Source: Eubacteriales bacterium
GTDB taxonomy: Bacteria > Bacillota > Clostridia > Lachnospirales > Lachnospiraceae
Direction of reading: 5' to 3'
DNA length: 54,838 nt
Assembly (NCBI GenBank): GCA_030536575.1
Contig: JAUNPS010000032.1
Coordinates: 1-54,838 of the forward strand
A model generated the notes under the pieces. It was not told where the DNA came from, made no database searches, and worked only from the letters and a program-made list of their open reading frames with translations. This document shows positions 16,951-24,570 of the stretch, one piece after another. The translations under genes and the position numbers were made by a program. Each line of letters opens with the position of its first letter. Positions within the stretch are counted from its first letter, which is position 1.

Positions 16951-17126
16951 GGCTCCGGTTTGCGGTGCGCCGGGTGCGGGCGGCCAAAGTGCGCCGGGAC
17001 GGGACGGCATGCGCCAGAATTCCCGGTTCGAGAGGTGCAATTTGAATGCGGGTGCGCCGGGCACCCGGTTTGTGGGCACAGCGTTGGCCGGATGCCGGAC
17101 GAAGCGGTTCGCGAATTGCGCCGGGA

Positions 17127-17618
17127 CTACTCGTTAAAGAGAAATTGGCTGAAAAAGGCCGCCTTGTTCTCGCCCAGCCAGTAGGGCATCTGACAGGCTT
17201 CAGCCATTTTAGCGGCGTCGACGCAGTAGGCGGACATACAGGCGCTTTCTTTCGTCGGGCCTGCACTCATGACCAGGCCTGTGACGCCCTGCGCTTCCAT
17301 GGCGGCCACGACGGCGCTGGTCATTTGGTTATGGCGGTGCTTCATGGCCAGGATGGCTTTCCCATCATTAAAATCCACTTCGCAGACGGTCTGCATGATG
17401 AAGGCGGTTTCGTAGGCTTCGGCGCGCTGCTGCATCTCGGCGACGGTGCCGCATTTGGGCGGGCAGTTGGGAAGCTTATCGTAGTTGCCGCAGAGGTTGT
17501 CCGCGCAGTATTTCCGGTATTCCGGCACGAAAACCAGGTCTTTGACCGGAAGGAAGGCGGTGCGGGCGAAACCCTGGGCTTCGGCGAGGGTCGTCAGTTG
17601 TTCTCTGATAGATTGCAT
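17127..17618 (-). CDS. DUF2284 cysteine-rich putative metal-binding protein
   Basis: The 163-residue protein matches the DUF2284 family. The hallmark cysteine cluster is YCADNLCGNYDKLPNCPPKCG at about residues 38-58, with further cysteines in CEVDF and in ACMSAYCVDA near the C-terminus. Such a pattern suits an iron-sulfur or other metal centre. The biochemical role of the family is not known to me. The start at 17618 has AAAAGGAGG close upstream. It has its own consensus promoter, so it is expressed apart from the sugar operons on both sides. The 16951-17126 gap before it contains only GC-rich sequence with four TGCGCCGGG-like repeats. Confidence 0.8.
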   Translation of the reverse strand: MQSIREQLTTLAEAQGFARTAFLPVKDLVFVPEYRKYCADNLCGNYDKLPNCPPKCGTVAEMQQRAEAYETAFIMQTVCEVDFNDGKAILAMKHRHNQMTSAVVAAMEAQGVTGLVMSAGPTKESACMSAYCVDAAKMAEACQMPYWLGENKAAFFSQFLFNE

Positions 17619-17649
17619 AAAATTCCTCCTTTTCCAAACGTTTTGTTTT

Positions 17650-17678
17650 ATTTTAGCACTGGATGGAGGTTTCTGCAA
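17650..17678 (-). promoter_or_regulatory. Promoter for the DUF2284 gene
   Basis: On the minus strand TTGCAG (17678-17673) and TAAAAT (17655-17650) are separated by 17 bp. The predicted start lies about 25 nt before the ribosome-binding region. Confidence 0.65.
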
Positions 17679-17767
17679 TGCTTACTGGCAAACCCTTTTC
17701 GTACTACGCCGAATTCGCTGAACTCTTCCGGGAGCCTTCGTGCTATGCTCGAAAGTTCCCGGCAATC

Positions 17768-18733
17768 TCACGGATTCACCACATGAACCGGCGCTCCCTC
17801 CAGGAACGCCTTCAGGTTTTCCACCGAGCAGTCCATGATGCGCTTGCGGCTCTCCAACGGGGCCCAGGAAATATGCGGTGTCAGAATGCAGTTCGGCGCA
17901 GTCAGGAGCGGATTGTCCGGCTTGATCGGTTCGGTAGAAACGACATCCAGCCCCGCGGCGGCGACTTTCCCGGCCTTCAGCGCTTCGGCCAGGTCAGATT
18001 CCACCACAAGCTGACCCCTGGCGTTGTTGATCAGGATCACGCCGTCTTTCATTTTCGAAATGGTTTCGTTACTGATGAGTCCGGTATTTTCCGGGGTCAG
18101 GTTACAATGCAGGACGATGACATCCGATTTTTCGAGCAGCGTATTCAGAGAAACATATTCGCCGATTTGCCTGCCGGAGTCGTTCGGGAAAATATCATGA
18201 GCCAGGATATGCATGCCGAGCGCCTTCGCAATGCGCCCGGTAGCTTGCCCGATCCTCCCAAACCCAATAATTCCCATTGTTTTGTTTTCCAGCTCAATGA
18301 GCGGATAGTCCCAGAAACACCAGTCGGGATTCGACGCCCAGCGCCCCCCTTTGACAGCCCCGTCGTGATGGCCGATATGATGGCATGCCTCCAGAAGGAG
18401 GGCAATGGCAAACTGGCTCACGGAAGCGGTTCCATAAGCAGGCACATTGGATACCGGAATCCCTTTTTGCCGGGCATACGCCACATCAACGACGTTATAA
18501 CCGGTGGCAAGCACACCAATGAACCGGAGATTTGGCGCACTGTCCAAGACCTGTTTCGTAATCGGCGTTTTATTCGTAAAGATAATTTCGGCGTCTCCGA
18601 TGCGGTCGATGGCCTCTTTTTCGTCGTTCGGGCTTGTCCGGTCATAAACGGTCAGGTCGCCGAAGGCTTCCAGCCCTTTCCAACTTAAATCTCCGGGGTT
18701 TTCTGTGTACCCGTCCAGAACTATGATTTTCAT
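17768..18733 (-). CDS. D-2-hydroxyacid dehydrogenase (glycerate dehydrogenase-like)
   Basis: The 321-residue protein is an NAD-dependent D-isomer-specific 2-hydroxyacid dehydrogenase. The Rossmann motif is MGIIGFGRIGQATGRIAKALGM (about residues 152-173). The catalytic arginine is in INNARGQLVVES, the glutamate in GLDVVSTEP and the histidine in LTPHISWAPLESR. The TPHISWAP pattern is closest to glycerate and related hydroxypyruvate reductases. It probably interconverts a 2-hydroxy acid and a 2-oxo acid made during breakdown of the imported sugar. GGAGGATAC precedes ATG 18733. It follows the isomerase gene by 16 bp and is likely in the same operon. Confidence 0.92.
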   Translation of the reverse strand: MKIIVLDGYTENPGDLSWKGLEAFGDLTVYDRTSPNDEKEAIDRIGDAEIIFTNKTPITKQVLDSAPNLRFIGVLATGYNVVDVAYARQKGIPVSNVPAYGTASVSQFAIALLLEACHHIGHHDGAVKGGRWASNPDWCFWDYPLIELENKTMGIIGFGRIGQATGRIAKALGMHILAHDIFPNDSGRQIGEYVSLNTLLEKSDVIVLHCNLTPENTGLISNETISKMKDGVILINNARGQLVVESDLAEALKAGKVAAAGLDVVSTEPIKPDNPLLTAPNCILTPHISWAPLESRKRIMDCSVENLKAFLEGAPVHVVNP

Positions 18734-18749
18734 ACTATGTATCCTCCTT

Positions 18750-19646
18750 TTAGTCTTCCAGCATAGCCCATGCCCGTCTCAGCACGCGCTTTGTGTTTGC
18801 AAGAATAATGTCCGGTTCTTCGTCGCCGAAAGGCGACACTTCCATGGAGAGCACCAGGGGCGCCTGGGGGCGGAAAAAACCTTCCTCTTTCAGGACGCGC
18901 AGGTAATCCAGCAGTTCTTCCGTGTCATTGGCGCTGTTGGGGAAGCCGAATCTGGGATGTTTGTCGCCGAATGCGTCGCATCCTTCTTTTATAACCGCAT
19001 TTCCGAAATGCAGGTGCGTAATATAGGGCCGCAGGGTCTGAATCACGAACCGGGAGGTTTCATAGGTGGTTGGGAAGTGGCTCAGGTCAACCAGCAGTCC
19101 GAAATTCGAATGGGTCGTGCGCAGATCCGCCGCGAATTTTGCGGCCAGCGGGGCCGGGCCGATCAGTGCCGCCTTGTCGAGATCGTAATCGAAAACTTCC
19201 AGTTCTACGTTCATTCCTTTTTGTCCTGCATAATCGCAGACAGCTCTGGTAGTTTTTAAAAGCTGTCGGTACTGCTGTTCTTTTGTCTCCGGCTGCCATT
19301 TTCCAGACAAAAAGGCGATGCCTTTCGCCCCCAGATAAGCAGCTTCGTCGACGGCTTCGAGCAGGGTAGCTTCTGCCTGTTTTCTCTTTTCTTCGTCCAG
19401 GTCATTGGGATTCAGGCTGGGGCCAAGGAGTCTTGGCTGGGCTCCATAGCACACTTTTAAGTGAGACTGGGCCAGCAATTTCCGGCACGCTTCCCGCGAC
19501 GCGTCGTCCGGGCAGCGGCAGACCTCTACCGCCTGGAAAAAGTCGTCTTTCGCGATCCGGCGAATCACTTCTTCCTGTGGAACTCCCGGATAGGACATCC
19601 AGGTTATGGTGCCGACCTGGAAATATTTTTCAATGAATTCTCTCAT
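18750..19646 (-). CDS. Sugar phosphate isomerase/epimerase (xylose isomerase-like TIM barrel)
   Basis: The 298-residue protein has the AP-endonuclease-2/xylose isomerase-like TIM-barrel fold. The likely metal-binding quartet is Glu in VELEVFD, Asp/His in LLVDLSHFP, His in THLHFGNA and Glu in LSMEVSPFG. These positions match the sugar isomerase/epimerase group, where a divalent metal polarises a keto-sugar. The exact substrate cannot be told. It starts at ATG 19646 with AAGGAG upstream, and is followed at 16 bp by the dehydrogenase gene. This suggests consecutive steps in one catabolic route. Confidence 0.88.
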   Translation of the reverse strand: MREFIEKYFQVGTITWMSYPGVPQEEVIRRIAKDDFFQAVEVCRCPDDASREACRKLLAQSHLKVCYGAQPRLLGPSLNPNDLDEEKRKQAEATLLEAVDEAAYLGAKGIAFLSGKWQPETKEQQYRQLLKTTRAVCDYAGQKGMNVELEVFDYDLDKAALIGPAPLAAKFAADLRTTHSNFGLLVDLSHFPTTYETSRFVIQTLRPYITHLHFGNAVIKEGCDAFGDKHPRFGFPNSANDTEELLDYLRVLKEEGFFRPQAPLVLSMEVSPFGDEEPDIILANTKRVLRRAWAMLED

Positions 19647-19805
19647 GGTTTAAATCTCCTTTTCTCTTTTTGTACCGGAACGGCCGCGGACATGCACTGA
19701 CTCAAATCCGCCAGCACTTCAAAACCGGCGTTTCGCAGAGTCAAATCCGCGCCGGGCTGCGGCGCAGGCGGATACCAGCCATATTTCCGCGCGGCCGCGG
19801 CGCTC

Positions 19806-21500
19806 TCACGCCTCCTCCTCAAACGGAATCCGCAGCTCCACCACTGCTCCTCCGCCTTCCCGCGCCCGAAAAGCCACCCCTGCTTCCTCCCCATACAGCA
19901 TCCGCAGCCTGGCATGCACATTGCGCATCCCGATATGCTTTTCCGCAAAAATAATCTCCATGCTACTGCTCGCAACATAATGCTCCAGGCACTCGTTTAG
20001 CCGCCGCTCCTCTTCCTTTGCCAAAACATTGCCCGTATTCTCCACGCTCACCAGAATCCCCCGCTCCGTCCTCCGGCTCCGAATCCACAGGCTCCCGCCC
20101 CCGCTCGCATTCTCCAGCCCATGGGAAACCGCATTCTCCACAATCGGCTGCAAGATCATCTTCGGCACCACCGCCTGCTCTGTCTCCTCCCCAATCTCAT
20201 ACGCGATGGCAATCCGCTCCCGGAAACGCACCTTCATAATCCTGCAATAATTCCGCACGCATTCCAGCTCCTGCTCCAGCAGCACAAACTTCTCCCCGCC
20301 AAGGCTGTAGCGCATGATCGACGCCATTGCCACCACAATCTCCGAAATCTCTTTTTCCTGATGCGCCGCCGCAATCCCATTGATGCAGTTCAGCGTATTG
20401 AACAGAAAATGCGGATTAATCTGAATCTGCAATGCGATAAGCTCCGATTTCTGCTTTTCCATTTTCGTCCGGTAAATCATCTCTTTCGCTTTTATCAGAT
20501 GGCTGCTGGTGGCTTCCAGCTCGTTCAGCATCTCGTTGATGCCGTTTCCGATTTGGAGCAATTCATTGTGGGTCTGCAATTCCAGCCGCTGGTGGTTCTC
20601 GTATTCGAAGGCATAGGATTTCATAAATTCCGCAATCGTCGTGATCGGATCGGTCATATTTTTGATGATCAGCTTCGCCATAATGACCGTCCAGGCTGCG
20701 AACGCCAGCAGCACCAACACCGCAATTTGCAGGAAACTCAGGAACTGTGCGCTGGAATAATATTTTCGCCCCTTCCCCACAATATCCCAGTTCAATTCCT
20801 CGATGTGAAGGGAAATCTCCGGCCCATAGATGCTTTCCGCATCGCCTTCCTGCACATTCGTGGCCAGAATCTGCTGATTTTCGTCCACAATCTGATACCG
20901 GTCCGAAGGGTTGACCTCCTTCAGGAAATTTTTCAGCACGTCGATTTCATACACCACAATCGTGTAGTACTGCCCACTCTTGGAACTGGACACCGACCGC
21001 TGGTAATAGAGATATTCCTGCTCCCCGGTTTCCTCATTGTAAAAATTCAGGTGCGAAAATTTCGCGTCCGGATGTTCCCCCAGGTACGCCTGGACGGCAT
21101 AGAGCGTCTGGTAGCTGCAGGATTCGATCCCGAAGACCAGATGTTCAAAATTCGTCAGGACAATCCCGGAAATGTTTTCGTTGCTGGCATTTAAAATGTC
21201 CAGCATATCCTTGAGGTCGCTCGCCGTCCGCGTCATTTCGGATAAATCCCTGGTGTTGGAAATGCGGAGCATCAGGCCGTTGTAGGCGGCCAGACTGGCG
21301 GCTTTTTCAATTTCGTTCTTGTAATTGACCACTTCGGAGCGCAGGATTTCCGCGGTTTCTTTCACATTCCGGTTAATCTGGGACTGATTCGTCAGAACCA
21401 GATAAATCAGACAGAGGATCAGTGAGAGCAGCACCACAAGGTTCGACCCCCAGGCAAGCCGCTTCACCTGATGCTTTAAAGTGTGATTTCGGTATCTCAT
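19806..21500 (-). CDS. YesM-type sensor histidine kinase, second pair
   Basis: The 564-residue membrane kinase is similar in plan to the one at 15181-16950. A transmembrane helix WGSNLVVLLSLILCLIYLVL lies near residues 16-36, then an extracellular sensor region to about 250, then a second helix with FLQIAVLVLLAFAAWTVIM. A HAMP-like linker leads to IQINPHFLFNTLNCINGI with phospho-acceptor H364. The ATPase domain has QPIVENAVSHGL but a degenerate G box (VSVENTGNV instead of DNG). The start at 21500 follows an AGGGA site; a longer extension overlapping the regulator gene is rejected. It probably senses the ligand handled by the 24571-27853 transporter. Confidence 0.92.
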   Translation of the reverse strand: MRYRNHTLKHQVKRLAWGSNLVVLLSLILCLIYLVLTNQSQINRNVKETAEILRSEVVNYKNEIEKAASLAAYNGLMLRISNTRDLSEMTRTASDLKDMLDILNASNENISGIVLTNFEHLVFGIESCSYQTLYAVQAYLGEHPDAKFSHLNFYNEETGEQEYLYYQRSVSSSKSGQYYTIVVYEIDVLKNFLKEVNPSDRYQIVDENQQILATNVQEGDAESIYGPEISLHIEELNWDIVGKGRKYYSSAQFLSFLQIAVLVLLAFAAWTVIMAKLIIKNMTDPITTIAEFMKSYAFEYENHQRLELQTHNELLQIGNGINEMLNELEATSSHLIKAKEMIYRTKMEKQKSELIALQIQINPHFLFNTLNCINGIAAAHQEKEISEIVVAMASIMRYSLGGEKFVLLEQELECVRNYCRIMKVRFRERIAIAYEIGEETEQAVVPKMILQPIVENAVSHGLENASGGGSLWIRSRRTERGILVSVENTGNVLAKEEERRLNECLEHYVASSSMEIIFAEKHIGMRNVHARLRMLYGEEAGVAFRAREGGGAVVELRIPFEEEA

Positions 21501-21517
21501 GGGCGTCCCTGCTTTCT

Positions 21518-22933
21518 TTACACGGCGTTTGGCGAAATGCCGAAGTATTTTTTGAAAACTTTGCAGAAATAATAGCTGTCGCTGAAGCCAGTTTTTTCGG
21601 CGACTTCGCTGACGGTGGCGTCGCTGCACTGGAGCATTTCCATCGCTGCTTCCATGCGCATGGCCATCAGATATTCGGAAAAGGTTTTTCCGGTGACTTT
21701 TTTGAAAAGTTCGCTGCAATAGGACATATTCAGGAAAAACATTTCCGAGAGCGTTTTCAGCTGGAGCGGTTCGGCGTAATGCGCGTCTACGTAATTCAGC
21801 ATTTTCTGGAAATGTTCGTTTCCGCTGACGATTCCTTTTTTCTCGGTTCCCAAAAGCTGGCCTATGAGGTTCTTTTCCAGGGTATCGAAGAAGTTCCGGA
21901 TGCCTGGGAAGGAATGCAGAATTTTTCCGATGGTTTCCATCTTCTTTCGCTGGGGAAGGAGGAGGTTATAATTTCGGATCAGGGTGTTGCGGATATCGTC
22001 CAGCAGAAATTCAACGCAGTCGAGTCCCAGCGTCCTTTCCCGAATGCCGTTCTGGATTTCGCCCAGAAGCTGGCGGATCTGGTCGATCCGTTTTCCGGTG
22101 ATGGCCATCCGGAGTTTTCCGGAGTACAGGCGGAAATAGTTCTGGCCGGAGGGCTGATAGATTTCCAGGCATGGGGGGTTTTCCAGGAACCAGCCGGCCG
22201 CGGAGGTTCGGGCTTCCGTGATGGCGTGTTCGATCATTTCCCCCAGGATAAAGGGACGGCTGATTCCTACGTAGCAGGTTTCTTTTACCAGACGGGCGCC
22301 GAATTCTACGAGTTCTTTTTTGCGGCTGCTCTGGTATTCCGTCACGATCAGGAAGTCTTGCTCTTCTTCCCGAAAAACCAGGAACTCTGCGCCTTTTTGT
22401 TCAAGCATCCGGTCAATGTTCTGTTTGTGGGTGATTTTCCGGATTCGGACTGCCGCGATACGCAGTACGGTGTTGGCGTGGAAGCGATCCAGACGCCGGA
22501 TGGTTTCCAGAAGGCGGGAGGTGTCCCCAAGAAGCGCGGTGTCGGAGCTGAAGCGTTCCTGATCCAGGATTTCCCGCAGTTTTTCCAGGAAGGCGTCCAT
22601 TTTGCTGCTGTCGAGGGGTTTCAGGAGGTATTCGTAGACGCCTTTGCGGATGGCTTCCTGGGCGAGAGGGAATTCTGCGTAGCCGCTTACGATGATAAAT
22701 TTGCAGGCCAGGCCTTCCTGGCGGATGCGGTCGAGCATGCCGAAGCCGTCCAGGCCGGGCATTTTGATGTCGCAGAAGACCACGTCCGGGTGGATTTCCC
22801 GGATTTTTTCCCACGCCTGAAACGGGTCTGTGGCGGAGCAGGCCACCGCAAACCCGTGTTCTTCCCATTGGAAGGAGGCTTCCAGGCTGGCAAGCCCCCA
22901 TTCTTCATCGTCGACTAAAACCACTTTATACAT
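21518..22933 (-). CDS. YesN-type response regulator with AraC DNA-binding domain, second pair
   Basis: The 471-residue regulator has a receiver domain with VDDEEWGL and phospho-acceptor D55 in VVFCDIKMPGLDG. The AraC-type C-terminal domain (about 370-470) includes LKTLSEMFFLNMSYCSELFKKVTGKTFSEYLMAMRMEAAMEM and VSEVAEKTGFSDSYYFCKVFKKYFGISP. It precedes its kinase by 17 bp. The second large RNA lies directly upstream (22963-23241), so the mRNA leader must run antisense to, or through, that element. Confidence 0.93.
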   Translation of the reverse strand: MYKVVLVDDEEWGLASLEASFQWEEHGFAVACSATDPFQAWEKIREIHPDVVFCDIKMPGLDGFGMLDRIRQEGLACKFIIVSGYAEFPLAQEAIRKGVYEYLLKPLDSSKMDAFLEKLREILDQERFSSDTALLGDTSRLLETIRRLDRFHANTVLRIAAVRIRKITHKQNIDRMLEQKGAEFLVFREEEQDFLIVTEYQSSRKKELVEFGARLVKETCYVGISRPFILGEMIEHAITEARTSAAGWFLENPPCLEIYQPSGQNYFRLYSGKLRMAITGKRIDQIRQLLGEIQNGIRERTLGLDCVEFLLDDIRNTLIRNYNLLLPQRKKMETIGKILHSFPGIRNFFDTLEKNLIGQLLGTEKKGIVSGNEHFQKMLNYVDAHYAEPLQLKTLSEMFFLNMSYCSELFKKVTGKTFSEYLMAMRMEAAMEMLQCSDATVSEVAEKTGFSDSYYFCKVFKKYFGISPNAV

Positions 22934-22962
22934 GCTGCATCTGTCCTCGTCTGCTAGTTTCG

Positions 22963-23241
22963 TTCCTGTTCACGTGCCTCTTTCATTTTTTCTATATTTC
23001 GATAGCCGAACGCCACCGACTCAGATGAAAATCTTCCGGGGAACGGGGCAACGTCATCATCAAGCTTCCCCTAACTGCGACTAGGACACTCAGGAATGCC
23101 TTCGTGCCCAAGTCTTAGTAAGGGGCGATCTCGATTCTTCCTAATAACGCCCCTCGAAACACGTCCCCGGCCGCTTTCCATCTTCCCTGGCGGCTGACTT
23201 TGAAATCAAGTTCGTCATCACAGCCGGCACGTGAACAGGAA
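22963..23241 (+). ncRNA. Large structured RNA, copy B (possible raiA-like class)
   Basis: This fills almost the whole gap between the 430-residue protein gene and the regulator gene. A perfect 16-bp closing stem pairs 22963-22978 with 23226-23241. Inner stems are 23036-23042/23164-23170 (CCGGGGA/TCCCCGG), 23080-23087/23112-23119 (one G-U) and 23121-23127/23148-23154 (AGGGGCG/CGCCCCT). It shares three blocks of 19-21 identical bases with 8286-8659, while the peripheral hairpins differ. Strand choice follows wobble pairs and an AGAT-GAAA-ATCT tetraloop. No clear promoter or T-run was found. The class is not confirmed. Confidence 0.6.
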
Positions 23242-23242
23242 T

Positions 23243-24535
23243 CTAGTTTACCAGTTCGATTCCGCTCCTGCGCATCCCCTCTTTTATGCTGTCCAGCAGG
23301 GCATAGGTCGCGCCGTCATAATGTCCCAGGGACAGGCCGTCGATTCCCAGGGTGGAAAAGACGTTGATGGCTTCCATCAGGAGCTCCGGCGTGGAGTTCG
23401 GCCGGGTGGACAATGCGCCCAGGATGGGCTTTTCGAAGCCGATCCCGCGCCGGATTTTCAGGATATTGTTCTGCTTTTTCCGGAAATGATCGGGCGCGCC
23501 GAAGTGTTCGCTGTAGTCGGAGTCCCGCACGGAATCCAGGTAGGGGCCCAGGCGTGAAAAGTCGATTCCGGCCAGTTCGGGGTAGGTTAAATAGTTGTTG
23601 TAGCGAAGTTCCGCTTTGGGGTTGGCGCGCTTGACTTCCCGGTGGATTTCCTGGAAGAGTTCTGTTATACATCTTACCCGGAATTCCAGCCATTGATACA
23701 GGGATGGGTTTTCCAGGAGGAATCCGGTCTCGGTCAGGTCGCTTCCCAGAAGCAGGTGCTGTTCCATGACGCGTTCGTTTGCGCCGTGGGTGACGGCAAT
23801 GCACAATTTATGGAGCTCCTTTAAGTCGAACACGATCTTGTCCCAGTCGTATCCCCAGGAGAGGGCTTTTTTGCGGCAGTTTTCGCAGAAACAACCTCCG
23901 GTCAGAGCGCCAAGGAGGTGCCCGATGCGGTTTTGCGGATCTTTTTCCTTCAAAAACCATGGCGGGGCCACAGGCTTTCCTTCATTAAAGACCATCATGC
24001 AGGTCTGGATGAAGTCCACGTCGTGATTCTTGACGGAATCGTAGAAGATGGCTTTCAGGTATTCCCGGACGTCAGGGTGGTTCGAGCAATAGAACATGGG
24101 GATACGCTGTCCGGTGATATCCTGCTGGAAGACGTCCGGAAATTCCCGCTCGGCGTAGGCGACGTCGAAAAGGGTGTGGGAAATCTCGATCCCGGTTTTC
24201 AGGTTCAGTTTCCTGGCATAGGTGGTCAGGTTGTCCAGCCAGTCCTGATTTTTCAGGAAATCCCGGTCGGAATAGATGGGTTTCATCCGGGTATTCCGGA
24301 AGTTTGCTTCGTCCATCCGGTAATAGACGCGGCTGTCCTCCGGGAGGTAGTATTTCCGGACGGGGTTCAGGGTGTAGAACAGGCTGGTGAGGGGCCGTTT
24401 CTCTTTATGCATGATCCCGACAAGGTAAACGCTGTTTACCCCTGCGTGTTCCACCACATCGTTTACGCATTTTTCCACTGTCCGGTCAGCCAGATCCCAG
24501 GGATACAGGCTGGAAGCAATTTCTTTTATATACAT
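23243..24535 (-). CDS. Uncharacterised TIM-barrel protein, glycoside hydrolase-like
   Basis: The 430-residue protein begins MYIKEIASSLYPWDLADRTVEKCV and has the segment order of a (beta/alpha)8 barrel related to uncharacterised glycoside-hydrolase-like families. Notable blocks are IPMFYCSNHPDVREYL, a cysteine motif GCFCENCRKKAL (about residue 210), KAELRYNNYLTYPELAGIDF and ILGALSTRPNSTPELLMEAINVFSTLGIDGLSLGHYDGA. The FCxxCR block occurs in several barrel hydrolases that bind zinc. There is no signal peptide, so it would act on imported material in the cytoplasm. Its place just after the binding-protein gene supports a role in processing the imported glycan. The function is unknown. Confidence 0.6.
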   Translation of the reverse strand: MYIKEIASSLYPWDLADRTVEKCVNDVVEHAGVNSVYLVGIMHKEKRPLTSLFYTLNPVRKYYLPEDSRVYYRMDEANFRNTRMKPIYSDRDFLKNQDWLDNLTTYARKLNLKTGIEISHTLFDVAYAEREFPDVFQQDITGQRIPMFYCSNHPDVREYLKAIFYDSVKNHDVDFIQTCMMVFNEGKPVAPPWFLKEKDPQNRIGHLLGALTGGCFCENCRKKALSWGYDWDKIVFDLKELHKLCIAVTHGANERVMEQHLLLGSDLTETGFLLENPSLYQWLEFRVRCITELFQEIHREVKRANPKAELRYNNYLTYPELAGIDFSRLGPYLDSVRDSDYSEHFGAPDHFRKKQNNILKIRRGIGFEKPILGALSTRPNSTPELLMEAINVFSTLGIDGLSLGHYDGATYALLDSIKEGMRRSGIELVN

Positions 24536-24570
24536 AGTTTACTCCTTACGGCAAATGCGGCAATGTTTTT

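Noticed and set aside
15634-17079. Minus-strand frame of 481 codons opposite the first sensor kinase
   Set aside because: It is antisense to a complete YesM-type kinase and has no recognisable motif.
16951-17126. Four TGCGCCGGG-like repeats after the first kinase gene, considered as a CRISPR or site-specific repeat
   Set aside because: Spacing is irregular, the repeats are only about 9 bp, and there are no spacers of constant length or cas genes.
17663-17767. Plus-strand frame upstream of the DUF2284 gene
   Set aside because: It runs on as a shadow of the dehydrogenase gene and overlaps the DUF2284 promoter; no family match was recognised.
19643-19978. Small minus-strand frame between the isomerase and second kinase genes
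   Set aside because: Most of it is a shifted frame of the kinase gene. The remaining 160 bp show only GC-rich sequence and two short CAAATCCGC repeats.
8286-23241. Reading the two large RNAs as HEARO/omega-RNA type elements of an IscB/IsrB system
   Set aside because: No RuvC/HNH nuclease gene is present and I saw no insertion-site signature; the idea was left as one class to test rather than called.
22963-23241. Copy B as an insertion sequence with 16-bp terminal inverted repeats
   Set aside because: There is no transposase frame, the copies share an internal core rather than ends alone, and no target duplication was found.
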